Assembly: GCA_018969455.1 (NCBI GenBank)
Contig: JAGWYI010000264.1
Coordinates: 1-6,248, forward strand
Origin: Bacteroidota bacterium
GTDB taxonomy: Bacteria; Bacteroidota; Bacteroidia; Chitinophagales; Saprospiraceae
Direction: 5' to 3'
Length of the DNA: 6,248 nucleotides
The notes under the pieces are model-generated. The model saw nothing but the letters and a program-made list of their open reading frames with translations. It ran no database searches and was not told the DNA's origin. The translations under genes and the position numbers were made by a program. Positions 1 to 5,033 of the stretch are shown one piece after another; the stretch's first letter is position 1, and each line of letters begins with the position of its first letter.

Positions 1-101
1 CTTTACGTCGCCAGATTTTATGCATAACGATCATTATAAATCATTATGAATCAGCGAAATCCATCCTGATTTACCCGCAAAATCCGGCGAATCCTGGTAT
101 A
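1..101. repeat. Dispersed intergenic repeat, copy A
   Basis: This stretch matches 4837-4927 in the same orientation. By eye, positions 1-32 agree at 27 of 32 bases and positions 59-101 at 40 of 43. The middle differs, and copy A is 10 bp longer. That middle has ATCA words at 30, 40 and 50 and ATCC at 59, so a unit of about 10 bp is repeated; ATCATTATAA and ATCATTATGA are adjacent and differ at one base. A perfect 10 bp dyad, TTATGCATAA, lies at 18-27. No gene is visible here. The true left boundary may lie outside the window. A non-coding repeat family is the best reading; its function is unknown. Confidence 0.85.
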
Positions 102-247
102 TAAATCAACAGAGCGTTCAAGGGATGCGATAAACAATCCCAGCCTCGGAGAGGCTTAACCTTTGTAGGGCTGGTATAAAAATCAACAGAGCGCTCAAGG
201 GATGCCATAAATAATCCCAGCCTCGGAGAGGCTTAACCTTTGTAGGG
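94..247. repeat. Tandem pair of 77 bp direct repeats with hairpins
   Basis: Unit 1 is 94-170 and unit 2 is 171-247. They are adjacent and identical at 73 of 77 positions by eye. Each unit starts with CTGGTATA and ends with CTTTGTAGGG. Each holds a perfect inverted repeat AGCCTC-GGA-GAGGCT (142-156 and 219-233), giving a 6 bp stem with a 3-base loop. There is no open reading frame of note, no transposase and no terminal inverted repeat. Hairpin-bearing intergenic tandem units of this sort resemble REP/BIME-type palindromic elements; that comparison is an inference. The first 8 bases of unit 1 are also the last 8 bases of dispersed repeat copy A. Confidence 0.9.
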
Positions 248-282
248 CTTGAAATCAAGGTTATCCCATCGATTTCAAGCCC
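245..282. terminator. 12 bp inverted repeat, possible terminator
   Basis: GGGCTTGAAATC (245-256) is the exact reverse complement of GATTTCAAGCCC (271-282), with a 14-base loop. It lies 9 bp past the stop codon of the minus-strand small membrane protein gene, where a 3' hairpin would be expected. On the minus strand no T-run follows it. On the plus strand GTATTTTTATT follows, so a rho-independent terminator is more convincing in that direction. The left arm shares its first 3 bases with the end of the second 77 bp unit, so it may equally be the terminal part of that repeat element. Confidence 0.5.
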
Positions 283-291
283 GTATTTTTA

Positions 292-456
292 TTACAGGCG
301 ACCCAAGGCGCCGGCAAGCGAAGTGAATTGCAAAGGCCAAATCACCCAAATCCATTCTGCTTTGAAAAACAGCAAAAGGAGCATAATTACAGTGCTGATG
401 CCAAACAAAAGCCAATCGCGGCTGCGGTTGGGTACTACTTCTTCATTTTGTTTCAT
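292..456 (-). CDS. Small membrane protein, 54 residues, function unknown
   Basis: The product is a short, strongly hydrophobic protein I do not recognise. A polar, charged N-terminus of about 14 residues (MKQNEEVVPNRSRD) precedes a clear transmembrane segment at about 15-31 (rich in Leu, Ile and Phe) and, after a Lys-Ala-Glu turn, a second hydrophobic segment at about 35-52 with three Trp. Two helices forming an inner-membrane hairpin is the likely topology. The ATG at 456 was chosen over the TTG at 486 because the TTG is part of a -7 promoter motif (484-491), which places transcription start downstream of it. The gene stands alone and diverges from the asparaginase-domain gene. Charge and hydrophobicity patterns support a real gene, but no family or motif gives a function. 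Confidence 0.6.
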   Translation of the reverse strand: MKQNEEVVPNRSRDWLLFGISTVIMLLLLFFKAEWIWVIWPLQFTSLAGALGRL

Positions 457-483
457 ATCGGACGATATTTCTGTGAACTGCCG

Positions 484-491
484 CAAAATTA
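484..491 (-). promoter_or_regulatory. Bacteroidota-type -7 promoter element
   Basis: Read on the minus strand this is TAATTTTG, an exact match to the Bacteroidota sigma-70 -7 consensus TAnnTTTG. It lies 27 bp before the ATG at 456, which would give a 5' leader of roughly 20 bases. No good TTG-type -33 element was found at the usual distance of about 19-21 bp, so the assignment rests on the -7 motif and its position in the gap between divergent genes. Confidence 0.45.
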
Positions 492-545
492 TAAACGTTT
501 TCCAAATTCCAGCCTTTCAATCAGAAAATGATCTGATTTCCCTTG

Positions 546-553
546 TACTTTTG
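546..553 (+). promoter_or_regulatory. Bacteroidota-type -7 promoter element
   Basis: TACTTTTG matches the TAnnTTTG consensus exactly and lies 43 bp upstream of the ATG at 597, giving a predicted leader of about 35-40 bases. It also argues against the in-frame TTG at 543 being the translation start, because that codon lies upstream of the probable transcription start. No clear -33 element is visible. Confidence 0.5.
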
Positions 554-596
554 CCAGCCCGGCCCACCCAACGTCCATTTTCATACACCACCACCT

Positions 597-1118
597 ATGA
601 TTCAAGTATTTGTAACCGGCGGTACCTTCGACAAAGAGTACAATTACATCACCGGCGAATTGTATTTCAAAGACACCCACCTCAAAGAAATGTTCCAACG
701 CGGACGCTCGGAAGTGGAAATCGACATCAAAACCCTCATGATGGTCGACTCGCTCGAAATGCGCGAAGAAGACCGCGCCATCATCCTGTACAACTGCGCC
801 AAAACACCCCACGATAAAATCCTGCTCACCCACGGCACCGATAAAATGGTGGAAACCGCCAGCATCCTCGCCGAATCAGGTATTTCCGGCAAAACCATCG
901 TACTCACCGGCGCCATGATCCCCTACGCCTTCGGCACCTCTTCCGACGGCTTTTTCAACCTCGGCAGCGCCCTGGCTTTTGTGCAGGTGCTGCCCCCAGG
1001 CGTGTACGTGGTCATGAACGGACGCTACTTCAACTGGAATAATGTGCGCAAAAACCGCCAAACCGGCACTTTTGAAGAACTGGGCGAAAACGCCAGCGCC
1101 CCCATTCAGCCTATGTAA
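597..1118 (+). CDS. Asparaginase-domain protein, N-terminal domain only
   Basis: The 173-residue product matches the N-terminal catalytic domain of L-asparaginases (Asn to Asp plus ammonia), with no C-terminal domain; full enzymes have about 330 residues. Visible landmarks are VTGGTFDKEY at 6-15, where Thr10 aligns with the nucleophile Thr12 of E. coli AnsB; LLTHGTDKMVETA at 76-88, with Thr81-Asp82 of the second triad; Lys99 just before GAMIP (105-109), aligning with AnsB Lys162; and SSDG at 115-118. So the nucleophile and triad equivalents are all kept. Stand-alone proteins of this length are, from memory, a recurring family, so this is probably not a broken gene: the frame ends cleanly and the next gene's stop is 3 bp away. 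No signal peptide is seen, so it should be cytoplasmic. The substrate is not proven. The start is the ATG at 597; no strong Shine-Dalgarno is present. Confidence 0.88.
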   Translation: MIQVFVTGGTFDKEYNYITGELYFKDTHLKEMFQRGRSEVEIDIKTLMMVDSLEMREEDRAIILYNCAKTPHDKILLTHGTDKMVETASILAESGISGKTIVLTGAMIPYAFGTSSDGFFNLGSALAFVQVLPPGVYVVMNGRYFNWNNVRKNRQTGTFEELGENASAPIQPM

Positions 1119-1121
1119 GCA

Positions 1122-1403
1122 TCAGGATTGCATAAAATCCAGCCGACCACCCGAAAGCATCACGTACACCAGCGCCGCGCAAATCAGGGCCAACACCGAA
1201 ACCCCCATGATGTAAAAATACCGGCGCGGCACCTTCGAACGTTCGATCCATTCGGAAATGAGCGCAATCAGCAGTATTGCCAATACGATGGCGCCTAAAA
1301 TGAGCGTTAACAAGGCAGCCATGTAATCGTTCAACAACCAAAGCCCCAGCCACAACAGGGCCTCCAACAGGAAAATCTCCAACAAAGTCAATCGAATATT
1401 CAT
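1122..1403 (-). CDS. Small integral membrane protein, 93 residues, unknown
   Basis: The product is a hydrophobic protein with three predicted transmembrane segments, at about 4-23 (Leu-rich, with two Glu), 27-48 and 61-83. A charged loop, SEWIERSKVPRRYF, separates helices two and three; its Arg/Lys cluster suggests that this loop faces the cytoplasm. I know of no function. The pattern looks like a conserved hypothetical membrane protein of Bacteroidota, but that is from memory. The ATG at 1403 is preferred to an in-frame GTG at 1415. The gene is tightly packed: its stop is 3 bp from the stop of the convergent asparaginase-domain gene, and its start is 13 bp from the divergent start of the DUF6794 gene, so its promoter must overlap that gene's coding region. 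Confidence 0.7.
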   Translation of the reverse strand: MNIRLTLLEIFLLEALLWLGLWLLNDYMAALLTLILGAIVLAILLIALISEWIERSKVPRRYFYIMGVSVLALICAALVYVMLSGGRLDFMQS

Positions 1404-1416
1404 AAAAAATCGCACT

Positions 1417-1941
1417 ATGCAGTTAAAACGATGCCTCCGTATCCTGGTTTTCAGCCTGGCCCTGCCTGTGGGTATGCACGCACAGGAAGGCCCGGCCCAA
1501 ACCGAAGCCGAATACGAACGCCAATATCAGGAACGCATCAAAAAAGACAAACTGGGAAACGTCTATATCCCCAAAAACCTGGACGATGCCCTCCAACAAT
1601 TAGACAAACTGATTTCACCCGAATCCCAAGTCAAAATCAAGGAAATCCCCGCCGAAAAAGTCGTTGACGAACTCCACGGCAGACTCGGCCAATGGATTAT
1701 CCTCAACTGGGGATTTTATGGCGGATCCAGACTCTCCCATTACCTCCGCAGCGCAGGTGTCACTTATCCCGATGACCAGGCCGATTTTATCCTCCTGGCC
1801 TACCACGATAAACTCAATGGAAAGCCAATCAACATTAAAGAATTGGCCACAAAATACCGGCAAAAACGCAAAGAAGCCTGGGAAAAAGAACAAAAATCGC
1901 GCAAAGTCATCAAGGAAGAAATACACAAAAAAAACCGCTGA
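1417..1941 (+). CDS. Secreted DUF6794-type protein
   Basis: The product has 174 residues. An N-terminal signal peptide is likely: basic start MQLKRCLR, hydrophobic core ILVFSLALPVG, probable cleavage after Ala22 (MHA-QEG). There is no lipobox Cys at the cleavage site, so it should be periplasmic or exported and not a lipoprotein. The central part, about 50-140, resembles the DUF6794 family of unknown function, with YIPKNLDDALQQLDKLI at 50-66, LGQWIILNWGFYGGSRLSHY at 90-109 (the W-G-x-x-GGSRL signature) and HDKLNGKPI at 130-138. The C-terminal tail, about 144-174, is very rich in Lys, Arg and Glu and likely a charged helix. The family name is from recognition, not a search. No T9SS sorting domain is present. 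It appears monocistronic, ending in its own terminator. The ATG at 1417 gives a full signal peptide. Confidence 0.8.
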   Translation: MQLKRCLRILVFSLALPVGMHAQEGPAQTEAEYERQYQERIKKDKLGNVYIPKNLDDALQQLDKLISPESQVKIKEIPAEKVVDELHGRLGQWIILNWGFYGGSRLSHYLRSAGVTYPDDQADFILLAYHDKLNGKPINIKELATKYRQKRKEAWEKEQKSRKVIKEEIHKKNR

Positions 1942-1959
1942 TGCATTTCAGCGGTTTTT
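1930..1959 (+). terminator. Intrinsic terminator overlapping the stop codon
   Basis: AAAACCGCTGA (1931-1941) pairs perfectly with TCAGCGGTTTT (1948-1958) around a 6-base loop, TGCATT; A1930 and T1959 extend the stem to 12 bp. A-run upstream and TTTTTCCGTTTT downstream complete a rho-independent terminator that could work in both directions. The TGA stop codon of the DUF6794 gene (1939-1941) is the top of the left arm, so the terminating ribosome would sit on the hairpin. It separates this gene from topA. Confidence 0.88.
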
Positions 1960-1975
1960 CCGTTTTAATTCCCCT

Positions 1976-1983
1976 TATTTTTG
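1976..1983 (+). promoter_or_regulatory. Candidate topA promoter -7 element
   Basis: TATTTTTG matches the Bacteroidota TAnnTTTG -7 consensus exactly, lying 16 bp past the upstream terminator and 81 bp before the topA ATG. It would give a leader of about 75 bases. No convincing -33 TTG is visible. Its position between terminator and gene supports topA being transcribed on its own. Confidence 0.45.
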
Positions 1984-2064
1984 CGCGGAAAAAAAGCACT
2001 TTTGTGCCCCATTTGAATTCCAGTTCGGAAATAATCTCTAAAATCCCATCGACCCAAGCGTACT

Positions 2065-4683
2065 ATGGCAAAGAAATTACTCATTGTGGAGTCGCCCGCA
2101 AAGGCAAAAACGATCGAAAAATACCTCGGAAGCGATTTTTCTGTAAAATCGTCGTACGGTCATATTCGCGACCTCGAAAAAGGCAACGACCTGGGCGTGG
2201 ATGTGGACAACAACTACCGACCCAATTACACCATTCCGGCCGATAAACATAAAACGGTTAAGGAACTCAAGGATGCCGCCGCCCGGGTGGAAGAAGTGTG
2301 GCTCGCAACGGACGAAGACCGCGAGGGAGAAGCCATCTCCTGGCACCTGTGTCAGGTACTGGGACTCAATGCCGAAACCACCAAGCGGATCGTTTTTCAC
2401 GAAATTACCAAGCCGGCCATCCAGAAAGCCGTGCAAAACCCGCGCACCGTCAACATGAACATCGTGAATGCCCAGCAAGCGCGCCGCGTGCTCGACCGTC
2501 TGGTAGGCTGGGAACTATCGGGACTCCTGTGGAAAAAAGTAAAAGGCCAGCTCTCGGCCGGACGTGTGCAATCGGTGGCCGTAAAACTCATCGTGGAGCG
2601 CGAACGCGAAATCCAGCATTTTAAAACCACGGCTTTTTTCAAAATCGTGGCGCAATTTTTCGTAAAAAACAACCAGGGCAAAACGGTCAACTTCAAAGCC
2701 GAAAGCCCACAGCGCTTCGAATCTGCCGAAGGTGCACAGGCGTTTCTGCAACAGTGCATCGGCGCCGATTTTTCTGTAAACGACATCCGTGTGACGCCCA
2801 CAAAGCGCCGCCCGTCGCCGCCTTTTACCACCTCCACCCTGCAACAGGAAGCCAGCCGGAAACTCGGCTTTTCCGTGAGCCGCACCATGCAGGTGGCCCA
2901 AAAACTGTACGAAGAAGGTTTTATTACCTACATGCGTACCGATTCCACCAATCTGAGCGAAACCGCACTCAACGCCATCGGCGATGCCATTGTGCAACAA
3001 TTCTGCGCCAAATACCATCAATTGCGCCGCTATAAAACCAAAAACGACAGCGCCCAGGAAGCACACGAAGCCATCCGACCCACTTATGTGGAGCGCCTGC
3101 AAGTAAGCGGCCAGCGCGACGAACAGCGCTTGTACGAACTCATCTGGAAACGCGCTGTGGCCTCTCAAATGGCCGACGCAGAACTCGAAAAAACAACAGT
3201 CGACATCGGCATTAGTACACAATCTACTGCCAAATTAGTGGCTGAAGGCGAAGTGCTCAAATTCGACGGCTTCCTCAAACTGTACCTCGAAAGCACCGAC
3301 GACGAGGAAGAAGAAGCCCAAGGCATGCTGCCTCCCCTGCAAAAAGGCCAAAAACTGGATCTCGACAACCTCACAGCCACCGAACGCTTCACGCGCCCGC
3401 CCGCCCGATACACGGAGGCCGGACTGGTAAAAAAACTGGAAGAACTCGGCATTGGCCGACCCTCCACCTATGCGCCCACCATTTCCAAAATCATGGAAGC
3501 CAACCGCGGCTATGTGGTGAAAGACAGCAGGGAGGGGGAGGAGCGCGCCTATCGTATTCTCACCCTGAAAGACAATACAATTACCCAGACCGGCGGCAAG
3601 GAAATCACTGGCGCCACCAAAAACGTGCTCTATCCTTCAGACATGGGCATGATCGTGAGCGACTTTCTGGATGCTTACTTCGACAACATCATGAATTACG
3701 GCTTCACCGCCGAAATCGAAGCCCAATTTGACCATGTAGCCGATGGTAAAATCGACTGGACGCGTGTGATAGACGGTTTTTACAAACCCTTCCACCAGGA
3801 AGTGGAAAAAACGCTCAAGGAGGCCGAGCGTGTGAGCGGGGAGCGCATCCTGGGCAAAGATCCCAAAACCGGCCGCACGGTGCTGGTGCGCATGAGCAGT
3901 CTGGGAAAAGCGGTGGTGCAAATCGGCACCGGCGAAGAACTGGACGAAAAGGAAAAGCCGCAATACGCCAACCTGCGCCCCGGCAAGACCCTGGAAACAC
4001 TTACGCTGGAGGATGCGCTGGAGAGTTTCCAATTGCCGCGTTCTGTAGGCGAATACAATGGCCAGGAAATGGTGGTAAACACTGGCCGTTATGGTCCGTA
4101 CGTGAAATACGGCGAGCAGTTTATTTCCCTGGCAAAAGGTCAGGATCCCTTTGAACTCAGCACCGAAGAAGCGATTCAACTCGTTTTGGCCAAATTAGAG
4201 GCCGACAAGCCGGTGGGGTATTACCAGGGGCAGCCGATCACCAAGGGCAAGGGCCGTTTTGGTCCGTTCATCAAGTGGCATGATTTGTATGTAAACATCC
4301 CCAAGGCCTACAATTTCGATTTTATCACCGAGCAGCAGGCCTTGCAATTGCTGGAGGCCAAAATTGAAAAAGAAGCCAATAAATACATCCAGCACTGGCC
4401 AGAGGAGCATATCGCCATCGAAAATGGCCGATGGGGACCATTTATCCGGTTTGGCAAGCAAATGTTGAATCTCCCAAAGGTGGATGGAGCCAAAATGACG
4501 GCCGACCAGGCACGCAACTTGAGTCTGGAAGACGTAAAAGCGATCATCAAGGCCGAAATTCCGAACGCGTTTGAGGTGAAAGCCAAACCGGTTAAAAAAG
4601 CCGCGGCCAAAACGACGAAAGCGAAAGCGCCGACGAAACCGAAGGTGGCTGCAAAGCCGAAAGCGCCGGCGAAAAAGAAGTAA
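2065..4683 (+). CDS. topA: DNA topoisomerase I (type IA)
   Basis: This enzyme relaxes negatively supercoiled DNA by cutting one strand through a 5'-phosphotyrosine link and passing the other strand, in the nucleoid. All 872 residues are present. The TOPRIM domain (about 2-120) has Glu9 in LLIVESPAKA and the acidic triad Asp83, Asp85 and Glu87 in ATDEDREGEA. HEITKPAI (112-119) and GQLSAGRVQSVAV (161-173) are typical type IA motifs. The catalytic Tyr is Tyr289 in ITYMRTDST, with Arg291, matching E. coli Tyr319/Arg321. After the core come Toprim-C repeats: one diverged around 593-650, and three clear ones around GRYGPYVKYG (from 662), GRFGPFIKW (from 717) and GRWGPFIRFG (from 778). No Cys pairs for Zn ribbons occur there. 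Residues 839-872 form a Lys/Ala/Pro-rich basic tail that likely binds DNA. ATG at 2065 fits the conserved N-terminus. Confidence 0.98.
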   Translation: MAKKLLIVESPAKAKTIEKYLGSDFSVKSSYGHIRDLEKGNDLGVDVDNNYRPNYTIPADKHKTVKELKDAAARVEEVWLATDEDREGEAISWHLCQVLGLNAETTKRIVFHEITKPAIQKAVQNPRTVNMNIVNAQQARRVLDRLVGWELSGLLWKKVKGQLSAGRVQSVAVKLIVEREREIQHFKTTAFFKIVAQFFVKNNQGKTVNFKAESPQRFESAEGAQAFLQQCIGADFSVNDIRVTPTKRRPSPPFTTSTLQQEASRKLGFSVSRTMQVAQKLYEEGFITYMRTDSTNLSETALNAIGDAIVQQFCAKYHQLRRYKTKNDSAQEAHEAIRPTYVERLQVSGQRDEQRLYELIWKRAVASQMADAELEKTTVDIGISTQSTAKLVAEGEVLKFDGFLKLYLESTDDEEEEAQGMLPPLQKGQKLDLDNLTATERFTRPPARYTEAGLVKKLEELGIGRPSTYAPTISKIMEANRGYVVKDSREGEERAYRILTLKDNTITQTGGKEITGATKNVLYPSDMGMIVSDFLDAYFDNIMNYGFTAEIEAQFDHVADGKIDWTRVIDGFYKPFHQEVEKTLKEAERVSGERILGKDPKTGRTVLVRMSSLGKAVVQIGTGEELDEKEKPQYANLRPGKTLETLTLEDALESFQLPRSVGEYNGQEMVVNTGRYGPYVKYGEQFISLAKGQDPFELSTEEAIQLVLAKLEADKPVGYYQGQPITKGKGRFGPFIKWHDLYVNIPKAYNFDFITEQQALQLLEAKIEKEANKYIQHWPEEHIAIENGRWGPFIRFGKQMLNLPKVDGAKMTADQARNLSLEDVKAIIKAEIPNAFEVKAKPVKKAAAKTTKAKAPTKPKVAAKPKAPAKKK

Positions 4684-4836
4684 GTAGGGCAGGGTTTGAA
4701 TGGTTTTTTGGGCAAAGGCATGAAAACCTGCAATTTGGGTTGCCGGGGGGCTTGTATTTTGAGAAAAGGCAGAAGGGTGTTAATCTGTCCGATTGATGAT
4801 TTAAAAATTTAATTTGTGGAATGTGCTGTAAATATA
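4684..4836. other. Non-coding gap after topA, weak hairpin
   Basis: No gene is seen. The stretch is notably G-rich on the plus strand up to about 4790. GCAGG with TTT (4689-4697) can pair with AAA and CCTGC (4724-4731) with a bulge and a long loop, but no U-tract follows, so it is only a weak candidate for the topA transcript end. The last part, from about 4800, is AT-rich and leads into dispersed repeat copy B. Confidence 0.4.
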
Positions 4837-4927
4837 CTTTACACAGCCAGATTTTGTGCACAACGATCTTTAAAGATCATCGTAATTCATCCTGATTTAT
4901 CCACAAAATCCGGCGAATCCTGGTATA
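4837..4927. repeat. Dispersed intergenic repeat, copy B
   Basis: This is the second copy of the repeat at 1-101, in direct orientation. It has a perfect 10 bp dyad, TTGTGCACAA (4854-4863), at the place where copy A has TTATGCATAA. Next comes a perfect 14 bp palindrome, GATCTTTAAAGATC (4865-4878), absent from copy A. The 3' part (4885-4927) is 40 of 43 identical to copy A and ends in the same octamer, CTGGTATA. Copy B is not followed by the 77 bp tandem units; unrelated sequence starts right after 4927. A short frame running through it is judged not to be a gene. The remaining bases up to 5010 show nothing recognisable beyond A- and T-runs. Confidence 0.85.
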
Positions 4928-5010
4928 GATACGGCCTGGGTATTGGGTTTGCTTTTTCAAAAAAACAGGATTCAAAAACGACTTTTCAGCACAGGGTTTG
5001 ATCGGCTGTT

Positions 5011-5032
5011 TCGGAAGCACGCATCTTCCCGA
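5011..5032 (-). terminator. Weak hairpin after the DUF1028 gene
   Basis: TCGGAAG (5011-5017) pairs with CTTCCCGA (5025-5032), with one bulged base and a 7-base loop. On the minus strand it starts one base after the stop codon at 5034-5036. No T-run follows directly; T-rich stretches appear only about 35-50 bp further on. It may mark the 3' end of the transcript without being a classic terminator. Confidence 0.3.
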
Positions 5033-5033
5033 T

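Noticed and set aside
234..243. TAACCTTTGT in the 77 bp unit as a promoter -7 element
   Set aside because: The spacing between TA and TTTG is three bases instead of two, and no plus-strand gene starts close downstream.
1..247. CRISPR-like array
   Set aside because: There are only two units, joined with no spacer, and the unit is 77 bp, much longer than CRISPR repeats.
543..596. Longer start (TTG at 543) for the asparaginase-domain gene
   Set aside because: The extra 18 residues do not resemble the family, and the TTG lies upstream of the likely transcription start; the ATG at 597 places the TGGT motif at the usual distance.
489..833. Minus-strand frame of 114 codons over the asparaginase-domain gene
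   Set aside because: It lies antisense to the conserved N-terminal motifs of a recognised protein and has no signal, domain or sensible start.
2515..3222. Long minus-strand frame inside topA (235 codons)
   Set aside because: It is fully antisense to conserved topA motifs and has no recognisable domain; it follows from codon composition on the coding strand.
4686..4757. G-quadruplex in the G-rich stretch after topA
   Set aside because: There are several G-runs, but the loops between them are long and irregular, outside the canonical pattern.
4816..5001. 61-residue plus-strand reading frame
   Set aside because: It runs through dispersed repeat copy B, has no recognisable domain or promoter, and copy A has an indel in the same place, so the frame is not conserved.
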